The notes: generated by a model from the letters alone, not told the origin. A stretch of DNA of 7,398 nucleotides from an uncultured Sphingomonas sp. (GCA_934555855.1 CAKTFL010000100.1:1-7398); one strand, 5' to 3'. Numbered from the stretch's first letter, positions 1-6,281 are shown. Translations and numbers: made by a program.

Positions 1-100
1 TCGCCATCATCGTCTCCGCCGTGCTGCCCGAAATCTTCACGCTCCGTGCCCGCGATCCGTGCCGCCGTGCAACCCGTTTCTGCCGGGAGAGGTACCGCCG
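1..100. other. Region downstream of ligD, no firm gene
   Basis: This 100-bp edge segment lies 3' of the ligD stop codon. No gene can be established. On the minus strand, tandem ATG codons at 10-8 and 7-5 are preceded by a GGAG (17-14), so the first codons of another minus-strand gene could lie here, running off the left edge. On the plus strand one frame reads as a short hydrophobic stretch that could equally be the tail of a gene entering from the left. The only hairpin seen (CCCG at 73-76 with CGGG at 84-87) is too short to call a terminator. Confidence 0.3.
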
Positions 101-2575
101 CTACAGGTCGGGCAGCGCCTGGTCCGCGATGCCCCAGCCCCGCAGCGCGCGGCTGTTGGCGCGCTCGATCAGCGTCGCCGCGTCGCGCACGCACCAGGGG
201 TGGGCGTTTTCCATGTCGCGCAGCTCGGTCCAGGACACCGGCACGGCGACCGGCGCGCCGGCGCGGGCGCGGGCGGCATAGGGCATGATCGCCGTCGCTC
301 CGCGCTGGTTGCGGAGATAATCGACGAAGATCCGCCCCTTGCGCTTCGCCTTGGCCATGTTGGCGACGAAGCGGGCGGGGTCCGACTGTTCCAGCGCGCG
401 GGCGAAGCGCTCCGCGAAATCGCGTACAGCCGGCCATTCGGCGCTGGGCGTCAGCGGCACGACGACGTGCACGCCCTTGCCGCCCGACAGCAGCGGAAAC
501 GTGGTAAGCCCCAGTTCGCCGAGCAGGTCCTTCAGATGCTCGGCCGCGCGGCGCGTGTCGGCAAAGTCGAGTCCCTCGTCGGGGTCCAGGTCGAACACCA
601 TTCGGTCGGGCTGCTCCAGATGCTGCACCGTGGAGCCCCAGCCATGCAGCTCGATCGTGCCCATCTGCACGCAGGCGACCACCCCGTCCGCGTCGGTGAC
701 GTACAGGTAGTTCTCGGTCGATCCGTCCTTTTCGCGGATCGGCACCTGGTGGACGAACTCGCCGAAGCTGCCGGCATCATGCTTCTGGAAGAAACATTTC
801 TTGCCGCGTCCCTGCGGGCATCGCACCAGGCTGATCGGGCGGTTGGCGGTCCAGGGCAGCATGATCGGGGCAACTGCCGCATAATAGTCGGCCAGCTCGC
901 CCTTGGTGACGGTCGAGTCGGGAAAGATCTCTCGCTCGCGGCTGGAGACCTTCACATGCACCGCGGGCGCTTCGGGGGCCGGCACCGCCCTTTCCACCAC
1001 GACCTCCTTCGCGCTCTTGTCGCCGCGCAGCCCCAGAAAGCTCGGATGGCGCAGCACGCCGTCCGGCGTCACCTCGGTATAGGCGATCTCCGCGACCAGC
1101 TCCGGCCTGATCCAGCGCGCACCCCGCACCGCCGCCCGGCCGAGGTTCTTCGGCACGTCGACGGTCGGCGTCTTGCGCGCCAGCCCGTCCATCCGCTCGC
1201 GCAGCTCGTCCATCAGCCCGTGGCTGAAGCCGGTGCCGACCTTGCCGGCATAGCGCAGCGTCCCGTCCTCATGGACGCCCAGCAGCAGCGACTTGAACCC
1301 GCGCTTCTTGTCGGATTCGGTCCAGCCGACGATCACGAATTCCTGCCGCCGGGTGCACTTTGCCTTTACCCACGCCCGCGTCCGGTCGCCGCGATAGGGG
1401 GCGTCGGCCAGCTTGGAGACGACGCCCTCCAGCCCCTCGGCGCACATCGCCTCGAACAGCTTCTCGCCCGCGCCGACGACATGTTCGGCGAACTGGATGC
1501 GCGCGTCACCGCCGATCAGCGGCCGCAGCCGCTCCTTGCGCTGGACGTTGGGCAGCGCCGTCAGGTCTTCGCCATCGAGGGCGAGCAGGTCGAAGGCGAA
1601 GAAGCTCATGTCGCCGCCGGCCGAAATCGCGTCCTTGAGCGTCGAGAAGTCCGGCCGCCCGTCCTTGAACGCGACGATTTCGCCATCCATCAGCGCGGAC
1701 CCGACCGGCAGGGCGGCGGCGGCCTCCGCAATCCCGGCGAACTTGTCGGTCCAGTCCAGCCCGCTGCGGGTATAAACCCTGGCCCTGCCCCCCGCGACCG
1801 CGACCAGCGCGCGATAGCCGTCATATTTGATCTCGTGCAGCCACTGGCTGCCCGCGGGAACGCTGTCGACCAGCGTGCAGAGCTGCGGCGGCTGGAAGGA
1901 GGGCATGTTCGCGGCCCTGCCTTTCCCCTCCCTCCGGCTCCCGCGCAGGCGGGAGTCCGGACTCGGCCCTTCCTTACGCGGGGGGACGTTCTTGGGCTCT
2001 GCGCCCTCCGCGATCTCCTGCATCGTCCGCCCGGTCGACACGCTGGTCAGCGCCTCCTCGGTCAGCGTGTCGGTGCCGCCCGCCTCGGCATCGCCGATCT
2101 TGCGCAGCAGCCAGTTCTCGTTCTTCTCCCGCCCGCGCGGCTTCAGCCGGATCAGCAGCCATTCGCCCTTCATCCGCTCGCCGTGCAGGGTGAAGTGCAG
2201 GTGCCCCTTGTCCAGGTCCTTGGCCGACTTGCCCGGTACCGGCTCCCAGCTGCCGCGATCCCACAGCATCACCGTGCCGCCGCCATATTCACCCTTGGGG
2301 ATCGTCCCCTCGAAGGTGGCATAGGACAGGGGATGGTCCTCAGTCCTGACCGCGAGCCGCTTTTCGTCGGGATCCAGGCTCGGCCCGCGCGTCACCGCCC
2401 AGCTCTTCAGGACGCCGTCGACCTCCAGCCGGAAATCCCAGTGCAGCCGCGTCGCGTCATGCTTCTGCACCATGAAGCTGTGCCCGTTGCCCGGCTCGAA
2501 CTCGCCTTTCGGTTCGGCGGTCCTGGAAAAGTCGCGCTTGGCATTGTAGCGGGCGAGGGGATCGGCGTCGGCCAC
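101..2575 (-). CDS. ligD: Multifunctional NHEJ DNA ligase LigD (PE-LIG-POL)
   Basis: An 824-residue DNA ligase D, which processes and seals double-strand breaks held by Ku. Domains in order are as follows. The 3'-phosphoesterase (about 1-190) has the metal/phosphate-site residues H39, H45, D47, R49, H81 and Y85. The ATP-dependent ligase (about 225-525) has the nucleotidyl-lysine motif KYDGYR with K250, FDLL around 328-331, EGVVSK ending at K388, and WVKAK at 402-406. The primase-like polymerase (about 540-800) has metal-binding D662 and D664, SGGKGVH at 697-703, and D752. All catalytic motifs I looked for are present, and the length and order match Pseudomonas-type LigD. The start is GTG, with GAGAGG ten bases upstream. 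The gene follows ku on the same strand after 85 bp, so co-transcription is likely. Oddity: the linker between the first two domains (about 198-224) contains residues encoded by a palindromic repeat. Confidence 0.97.
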   Translation of the reverse strand: MADADPLARYNAKRDFSRTAEPKGEFEPGNGHSFMVQKHDATRLHWDFRLEVDGVLKSWAVTRGPSLDPDEKRLAVRTEDHPLSYATFEGTIPKGEYGGGTVMLWDRGSWEPVPGKSAKDLDKGHLHFTLHGERMKGEWLLIRLKPRGREKNENWLLRKIGDAEAGGTDTLTEEALTSVSTGRTMQEIAEGAEPKNVPPRKEGPSPDSRLRGSRREGKGRAANMPSFQPPQLCTLVDSVPAGSQWLHEIKYDGYRALVAVAGGRARVYTRSGLDWTDKFAGIAEAAAALPVGSALMDGEIVAFKDGRPDFSTLKDAISAGGDMSFFAFDLLALDGEDLTALPNVQRKERLRPLIGGDARIQFAEHVVGAGEKLFEAMCAEGLEGVVSKLADAPYRGDRTRAWVKAKCTRRQEFVIVGWTESDKKRGFKSLLLGVHEDGTLRYAGKVGTGFSHGLMDELRERMDGLARKTPTVDVPKNLGRAAVRGARWIRPELVAEIAYTEVTPDGVLRHPSFLGLRGDKSAKEVVVERAVPAPEAPAVHVKVSSREREIFPDSTVTKGELADYYAAVAPIMLPWTANRPISLVRCPQGRGKKCFFQKHDAGSFGEFVHQVPIREKDGSTENYLYVTDADGVVACVQMGTIELHGWGSTVQHLEQPDRMVFDLDPDEGLDFADTRRAAEHLKDLLGELGLTTFPLLSGGKGVHVVVPLTPSAEWPAVRDFAERFARALEQSDPARFVANMAKAKRKGRIFVDYLRNQRGATAIMPYAARARAGAPVAVPVSWTELRDMENAHPWCVRDAATLIERANSRALRGWGIADQALPDL
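1938..1969 (+). repeat. Palindromic repeat copy A, inside ligD
   Basis: The core at 1938-1955 is CTCCCGCGCAGGCGGGAG, a 7-bp perfect stem with a 4-base loop. CCGG on each side (1934-1937 and 1957-1960) extends the stem past one unpaired T. The 32-base unit matches copy B (2614-2645, opposite strand) at 28 positions. Here it lies within ligD and is translated in frame. The core encodes residues 207-213 (DSRLRGS) of the linker between the phosphoesterase and ligase domains. The neighbouring linker is rich in R, K, G and E and has no recognisable domain. Repeats with this stem are, to my knowledge, widespread in sphingomonad intergenic regions; that they occur elsewhere in this genome is inference. 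Confidence 0.82.
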
Positions 2576-2595
2576 GGGTTACGTGCCTCTCGATC

Positions 2596-2619
2596 GGGTC
2601 CGCGCGATGGCGGGGACCC
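2596..2619 (-). other. Small inverted repeat in the ligD leader
   Basis: GGGTCC at 2596-2601 pairs perfectly with GGACCC at 2614-2619 across a 12-base loop. The first arm sits a few bases from the ligD ribosome-binding site (GAGAGG on the minus strand, 2591-2586). The other arm lies inside the outer part of palindromic repeat copy B. The stem could therefore form in the ku-ligD mRNA as an alternative to repeat-driven folding. A regulatory role is only inference; a six-base GC-rich stem can arise by chance in DNA of this composition. Confidence 0.35.
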
Positions 2620-2645
2620 AGTCCGGGCTCCCGCCTTCGCGGGAG
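2614..2645 (-). repeat. Palindromic repeat copy B, in ku-ligD gap
   Basis: On the minus strand the core (2645-2628) reads CTCCCGCGAAGGCGGGAG, a 7-bp perfect stem with a GAAG loop, followed by a GC-rich tail resembling that of copy A. It occupies much of the 85-bp gap between the ku stop (2661) and the ligD start (2575). In the shared transcript it would form a stable hairpin, which could slow 3' exonuclease decay or adjust the ratio of ku to ligD. No run of T follows the stem in the direction of transcription, so it does not look like an intrinsic terminator. Confidence 0.85.
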
Positions 2646-2660
2646 CACATCATTCGGGGC

Positions 2661-3557
2661 CTAAGCACGCTTCCGCGCCGTCGGCTTCTTCTCGTCGGTC
2701 GCCTTGGCCGCAGCCGCCTTCTTCGCCGGCGCCTTCTTCGCCGCCGGCTTGGCGTCGGCCGCCGCCTTCCCGCCCTCCATCGACTTTTTCAGCGCCGCCA
2801 TCAGGTCGACCACGTTGCTACCGCGCGACGGCGCGCCGCTGTCCTTTTCCTCCAGGATCTTCTTGCCGCCGGCCTTGCGCTTCTGTTCGATCAGGTCGCG
2901 CAGCGCGTCGACATAGCGGTCGTGGAACTCCTGCGGCGTGAACGGTCCCGACTTCTTCTCGATCAGTGCCTCGGCCAGGTCGAGCAGGTCCTCGTCGGGC
3001 TTGCCGTCCGGGATCTCGCGAAAATAGCCCTGCGCCTTGTGCACCTCATCGGCGTAGCGCAGCGTTTCCAGCACCATGCCGCGCCCGCACGGTTTCAGGC
3101 TGACGACATATTCGCGCCCCCGCATCGCCAGCTGGCCCAGCCCGACCTTGCCCGTGCGTTTCAGCGCCTCGCGCAGCACGATGAACGCTTCCTCGGCCAG
3201 GTCGTCGGCGGGGACGACGAAATACGGCTTTTCGTAATACAGCACGTCGATTTCGGACGCGTCGACGAACTGGGTCAGCTCCAGCGTCTTCTTGGACTCC
3301 AGCTTGACCGCGTCGATCTCCTCCTGCTCCAGCAGGACGAACTCGCCCTTCGACACCTCATAACCCTTGACGATCTCGTCCGTGTCGACGGGGCCGACGC
3401 CATTGACGATCTTCTCATAATGGATCGGCTGGCCGGTCGGCTCGTGGATCTGCTTGAAGCTGACCTGCGCGCCCGATTTGGTCGCGGAATAGATTTCCAC
3501 CGGGATGGAAACCAGCGCCAGTCGGATCTGTCCTTGCCAATAGGCACGTGCGGGCAT
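2661..3557 (-). CDS. ku: NHEJ DNA-end-binding protein Ku
   Basis: A 298-residue bacterial Ku. Ku homodimers form a ring on double-stranded DNA ends and recruit LigD. The N-terminus (MPARAYWQGQIRLALVSIPV) is the characteristic first strand of the bacterial Ku core, and the homology-like region runs to about residue 255. The tail from about 262 is rich in K and A with AKK-type repeats and ends in KKPTARKRA. Such basic extensions in bacterial Ku are associated with DNA contact or threading. The chosen ATG at 3557-3555 has GAGGTG six bases upstream and gives the expected family length. The frame stays open to a GTG at 3671, but the extra 38 residues are unlike Ku and run through a repeat. ligD follows on the same strand; a stress-type promoter candidate lies just upstream. 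Confidence 0.97.
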   Translation of the reverse strand: MPARAYWQGQIRLALVSIPVEIYSATKSGAQVSFKQIHEPTGQPIHYEKIVNGVGPVDTDEIVKGYEVSKGEFVLLEQEEIDAVKLESKKTLELTQFVDASEIDVLYYEKPYFVVPADDLAEEAFIVLREALKRTGKVGLGQLAMRGREYVVSLKPCGRGMVLETLRYADEVHKAQGYFREIPDGKPDEDLLDLAEALIEKKSGPFTPQEFHDRYVDALRDLIEQKRKAGGKKILEEKDSGAPSRGSNVVDLMAALKKSMEGGKAAADAKPAAKKAPAKKAAAAKATDEKKPTARKRA

Positions 3558-3585
3558 TGGAGGCACCTCGTTGCGAAGGCGATTC

Positions 3586-3610
3586 AAAGCTTGGGCGCGG
3601 GAGTCGTTCC
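3586..3610 (-). promoter_or_regulatory. Candidate EcfG-type general-stress promoter of ku
   Basis: On the minus strand GGAAC (3610-3606) is followed by 16 bases and then CTTT (3589-3586). The alphaproteobacterial general-stress sigma factor EcfG/RpoE2 recognises GGAAC, 16-17 bases, CGTT. This site has a perfect -35 element, correct spacing and one mismatch in the -10. A start site near 3579 would give a leader of about 20 bases containing the ku ribosome-binding site, which is a sensible geometry. Stress-inducible NHEJ under RpoE2 is known in Sinorhizobium meliloti. A sigma-70 reading (TTGGAA, then TTTGAA or TTGAAT, 18-19 bases apart) overlaps and is weaker. Confidence 0.45.
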
Positions 3611-3623
3611 AACTCCTTTTCTG

Positions 3624-3650
3624 CCGTTCGGGCTGAGCTTGTCGACGCCC
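3624..3650 (+). repeat. Single arm of the second dispersed repeat family
   Basis: This stretch contains CTGAGCTTGTCGA, the core of a short repeat that I recognise as common in sphingomonad intergenic DNA. Over its first 22 bases it matches the left arm of the inverted repeat at 6314-6346 at 19 positions. No convincing partner arm is visible nearby, so it appears to be a solo half-unit. It lies just upstream of the ku promoter candidate. Any in-frame upstream extension of Ku would have to be translated through it, which argues against that extension. Confidence 0.65.
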
Positions 3651-3735
3651 TGCCTTCCTTCTTTCTGCCACCGTTCGTCGGCCGGGGCGACCGACCGCTG
3701 TCCTACAGGATCGGCCCTGCGCTATGATCCGCTCA

Positions 3736-3956
3736 TGACCCTGCCCCTTGCCCTGCTTCTGCTGCTCCTGGCCGCTTTCGTCTATCGCGCCCCGGCAAGC
3801 TGGAACCGGAATGACAAGGGGGGACGTAGTGTCCGGTTCCGTGACGGCAGCCGTTCCGGATCGAACGTCCGGTGCCGCGAATCAGCCCGGACGCACCCGC
3901 CGTCCGGCCCAGGGGTTTGGGATCGGACGTCGCTTGGGCTAAGGGTGCGGGCGTGA
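3736..3956 (+). CDS. Doubtful small hydrophobic ORF before pdxH
   Basis: A possible 73-residue product that I do not recognise. The first 16 residues ([16 protein letters not shown]) form one hydrophobic segment, like a signal peptide or membrane anchor. The remainder is low in complexity, rich in R, S and G, and does not look like a folded protein. For it: its TGA (3954-3956) overlaps the pdxH ATG by one base (TGATG), the same join as between the transporter and PhzF genes downstream. Against it: there is no good ribosome-binding site, third-position GC drops in the second half, and the 9-bp inverted repeat lies inside it. It may be a leader peptide, a decayed gene or chance. Confidence 0.25.
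3802..3840. repeat. 9-bp perfect inverted repeat upstream of pdxH
   Basis: GGAACCGGA at 3802-3810 is the exact reverse complement of TCCGGTTCC at 3832-3840, with 21 bases between. It lies 115-154 bases ahead of the pdxH start. It could be a two-half-site operator or a stem in the pdxH leader. The left arm also contains GGAAC, followed 18 bases later by CGTA, a poor EcfG-like match because the spacer is one base too long. No transcription factor can be named from the sequence. Confidence 0.4.
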
Positions 3957-4534
3957 TGGCCGACGATCCCTTTGCCCTGTTCGATAGCTGGTTCGCCGAA
4001 GCGCAGGCGGCGGAACCCAACGATCCCAACGCGATGGCGCTGGCCACGGCGGACGTAGCCGGCCGCCCATCGGCGCGCATGGTGCTGCTGAAGGGGCATG
4101 GGCCGGACGGATTCGTGTTCTACACCAACCGCGACAGCCGCAAGGGCGGCGATCTCGCCGCCAATTCGGAGGCCGCGTTGCTGTTCCACTGGAAGTCGCT
4201 GCGGCGGCAGATCCGGATAGAGGGCGCGGTCACCCCGGCGAGCGACGCCGAATCGAACACCTATTTCGCCTCGCGCGGGCGGGATTCGCAGCTCGGCGCC
4301 TGGGCATCGGACCAGTCCCGCCCCCTCGACACCCGCGACACGTTCGAAGCGCGCTACGAGGCGCGGCGCGCGGAGTTCGAGGGGCGCGACGTGCCCCGGC
4401 CACCGCATTGGGGCGGCTATCGCGTGACGCCGCGCGCCATCGAGTTCTGGCAGGATCGCGCGCATCGCCTACATGAGCGGCGGCTGTTCACCCGCACCGG
4501 CGACGGCTGGAACGAAGGGCTGCTTTTTCCATGA
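3956..4534 (+). CDS. pdxH: Pyridoxine/pyridoxamine 5'-phosphate oxidase PdxH
   Basis: A 192-residue FMN-dependent oxidase that converts pyridoxine or pyridoxamine 5'-phosphate to pyridoxal 5'-phosphate, the last step of vitamin B6 synthesis and salvage, in the cytosol. Residues matching the FMN site of the E. coli enzyme are R41, K46, R62, K63, Q85, Q120, S121, W165 and R175. Those matching the substrate site are Y103, R107, S111, R171 and H173. The C-terminal HRLHERRLF block is intact. The protein is shorter than E. coli PdxH only at the N-terminus. The ATG at 3956 is preceded by AAGGG ten bases upstream; a GTG directly before it is an alternative start. The stop overlaps the transporter start as ATGA, indicating translational coupling. 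Confidence 0.97.
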   Translation: MADDPFALFDSWFAEAQAAEPNDPNAMALATADVAGRPSARMVLLKGHGPDGFVFYTNRDSRKGGDLAANSEAALLFHWKSLRRQIRIEGAVTPASDAESNTYFASRGRDSQLGAWASDQSRPLDTRDTFEARYEARRAEFEGRDVPRPPHWGGYRVTPRAIEFWQDRAHRLHERRLFTRTGDGWNEGLLFP

Positions 4535-5484
4535 CGCGGGACGAACGCCGCAAGATCATTCCCTTCGCCATCCGCGCGGCGCTCGCCAGCGTCGCCATGG
4601 CGCTGTTCCTGCTGGCGCTGAAGGGATATGCCGCCTGGCAGACCGGATCGGTGGCGATGCTCGGCTCGCTCGCCGACACCGCACTCGACCTGCTGGCGAG
4701 CCTCGTCACCCTGTACGGCGTCCGGCTCGCCGCGGAGCCCGCCGATCACGACCACCGCTTCGGCCATGGCAAGGCGGAGGCGCTGGCCGCGCTGTTCCAG
4801 GTGGGGCTGATCACCGCATCCGCCGTGGGCATCGCCTGGCGCGCGATCCTGGCGCTGGGGGAGCGGGCTCCGACCCAGGACGCGGAGTTCGGCATCGGCG
4901 TGTCGCTGGTCGCGATCGCCGCGACGATGGTCCTGCTCGCCTATCAGCGCTCGGTGATCCGCCGCACGGGTTCGGTCGCGATCATGGCGGACAATGTCCA
5001 TTACCAGTCGGACGTGCTGCTTAACGGCTCGGTTATCCTGGCGCTGGTGCTCGACCAGTATTTCGGCTTCGTGAAGGCGGACCCGATCTTCGGCATCGTC
5101 ATCGCGCTCTGGCTCGCCTGGGGCGCGTTTCAGGCGTCGTCCAACGCGATCGACCAGCTGATGGACAAGGAATGGCCGGACGATCAGCGCGCCCGCTTCC
5201 TCGACGTCGCCGCACGCCAGCCGGGGTTGCGGGGCATTCACGACTTCCGCACCCGTCGTTCGGGCAGCCACGATTTCGCGCAATTCCACATGGAGGTCGA
5301 TCCCGGCCTGACCGTCGCCCGCGCGCATGACCTGGTCGAGGGGGTCGAGCGCAACCTGAAAACCGCGTTCCCGAAGGTGGAGGTGCTGATCCACCTCGAT
5401 CCCGAAGGGCATGTGGACACCGACAATCCCCTGGCGGAGGCGGACGTGACACCTCATTGGTTCGGCAAGCGGGTCGGCGCCTGA
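4531..5484 (+). CDS. fieF: Cation diffusion facilitator metal exporter, FieF/YiiP-like
   Basis: A 317-residue inner-membrane cation diffusion facilitator that exports divalent metals (Zn, Fe or related) in exchange for protons. About six membrane segments span residues 12-200, followed by a cytosolic metal-binding dimerisation domain to about 295. Residues matching E. coli YiiP are all present: transport site A has D49, D53, H157 and D161; site B has D72, H75 and H79 in the loop [14 protein letters not shown]; the cytosolic sites have H237, H253, H266, H288 and D290. The DD-HD tetrad fits Zn, Fe or Cd rather than Mn, but the substrate cannot be fixed from sequence. The start overlaps the pdxH stop by four bases (ATGA), and the stop overlaps the next gene by one (TGATG). 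Confidence 0.93.
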   Translation: MTRDERRKIIPFAIRAALASVAMALFLLALKGYAAWQTGSVAMLGSLADTALDLLASLVTLYGVRLAAEPADHDHRFGHGKAEALAALFQVGLITASAVGIAWRAILALGERAPTQDAEFGIGVSLVAIAATMVLLAYQRSVIRRTGSVAIMADNVHYQSDVLLNGSVILALVLDQYFGFVKADPIFGIVIALWLAWGAFQASSNAIDQLMDKEWPDDQRARFLDVAARQPGLRGIHDFRTRRSGSHDFAQFHMEVDPGLTVARAHDLVEGVERNLKTAFPKVEVLIHLDPEGHVDTDNPLAEADVTPHWFGKRVGA

Positions 5485-6281
5485 TGCGTATTCCCTTCGC
5501 GCAGATCGACGCCTTCGCCACCGAGGCGTTCGTCGGCAATCCGGCGGCGGTGATGCCGCTGACCGACTGGCCGGACGACGCGATCCTTCAGAAGATCGCG
5601 GAAGAGAACAACCTGTCCGAAACCGCCTTCCTTGTGCCGGCCGCCGACGAGGATGTCGACTACGAACTGCGCTGGTTCACGCCGGGCGCGGAGGTGGCGC
5701 TGTGCGGCCATGCGACGCTGGCGAGCGGGCATTTCGTCCTCAGCTCCGGCGTCGAACAGGACAGCGTCCGCTTCCGCACCCGCCGCTCGGGCGTGCTGGA
5801 GGTCGCGCGTCAGGATGCGGGCTATCGGATGAGCCTGCCCGCCTGGAAGCCGGCGCCCCGCGACCTGCCGCGGGTTGTGGCTGCGCTGCGCGTCGCGGGC
5901 GTGGTGGACACGCAGTTCCACGACAAGGGCTATGCGCTGGTCGTGGTCGACGACGAGGCGACGGTCCGCGACTGCGCGCCCGACCTGCGGGGGCTCGCCG
6001 AAGAGGGTGATCTGGTCGTCATCGTCGCGGCGCAGGGCAGGGAGTTCGATATCGTCAGCCGGGTGTTCGTGCCCGCCTTCAAGATCGACGAGGACCCGGT
6101 GACCGGCTCGGCCCATGCGGTGATGGTTCCCTATTTCGCGGAAAGGCTCGGCCGCGACCGGCTGACCGCCTATCAGGCGAGCGCGCGCGGCGGACGGCTC
6201 GGCTGCTCGCTGGAGGGCGACCGCGTGGCGCTGACCGGCACCTGCGTGACGGTGATCGAGGGCACGTTCCTGCTACCCTGA
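5484..6281 (+). CDS. PhzF-family epimerase/isomerase-like protein
   Basis: A 265-residue protein of the PhzF family, which has two similar halves with a diaminopimelate-epimerase-like fold. The best-known member, PhzF, isomerises trans-2,3-dihydro-3-hydroxyanthranilate in phenazine synthesis, but most chromosomal members have no known substrate. Visible family motifs are the N-terminal FxQIDAF and GNPAAV, NNLSETAFL with the proposed catalytic acid E46, CGHATLA with H76, DPVTGSAH at 204-211, and QxSxRGG at 231-237. There are no phenazine genes around it, so a phenazine role is not supported. The ATG at 5484 starts on the last base of the transporter stop (TGATG), and the protein begins directly with the conserved [11 protein letters not shown]. 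An in-frame upstream ATG at 5457 adds nine unconserved residues inside the previous gene. Confidence 0.93.
   Translation: MRIPFAQIDAFATEAFVGNPAAVMPLTDWPDDAILQKIAEENNLSETAFLVPAADEDVDYELRWFTPGAEVALCGHATLASGHFVLSSGVEQDSVRFRTRRSGVLEVARQDAGYRMSLPAWKPAPRDLPRVVAALRVAGVVDTQFHDKGYALVVVDDEATVRDCAPDLRGLAEEGDLVVIVAAQGREFDIVSRVFVPAFKIDEDPVTGSAHAVMVPYFAERLGRDRLTAYQASARGGRLGCSLEGDRVALTGTCVTVIEGTFLLP

Noticed and set aside
1..40. Start of another minus-strand gene (ATG at 10-8 or 7-5, or GTG at 40-38) or the tail of a plus-strand gene
   Set aside because: Only 1-13 codons are visible and the opposite strand shares the same wobble columns, so codon bias cannot decide. It is noted as possible but not called.
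73..87. Hairpin CCCG/CGGG after the ligD stop as a terminator
   Set aside because: The stem is only four base pairs and has no U-tract; this is expected by chance in such DNA.
1938..2645. CRISPR array or transposon ends formed by the two palindromes
   Set aside because: There are only two copies, in opposite orientation, with genes between them. No spacer periodicity, target-site duplication or transposase is visible.
59..2941. Very long open frame (960 codons) on the plus strand opposite ligD and ku
   Set aside because: It is the antisense shadow of high-GC coding DNA. Its translation has no domain motifs, while the minus strand encodes complete LigD and Ku with all catalytic motifs.
3558..3671. 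In-frame GTG start that would add 38 residues to Ku
   Set aside because: The extra residues are unlike any Ku N-terminus and are partly encoded by a dispersed repeat. The ATG at 3557 has a good ribosome-binding site and starts at the conserved first strand.
3723..3728. TATGAT as a -10 box for the small ORF or pdxH
   Set aside because: There is no acceptable -35 hexamer 16-18 bases upstream, and the position overlaps an ATG. A single hexamer match is weak evidence.
3802..3828. Second EcfG-type promoter (GGAAC, 18 bases, CGTA) upstream of pdxH
   Set aside because: The spacer is one base longer than the known 16-17 range and the -10 has a mismatch. The GGAAC is also explained by the inverted repeat.
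3872..3955. Upstream in-frame ATG that would add 28 residues to PdxH
   Set aside because: The added segment is proline- and arginine-rich with no match to PdxH. The ATG at 3956 begins the conserved sequence and has AAGGG upstream.
4417..5457. Long minus-strand frame (346 codons) opposite the metal exporter
   Set aside because: It has no recognisable motifs. The plus strand encodes an intact cation diffusion facilitator with every metal ligand in place.
5484..6281. Phenazine biosynthesis gene
   Set aside because: The family match to PhzF is clear, but no other phenazine gene is present. Most chromosomal members of this family are unrelated to phenazines.
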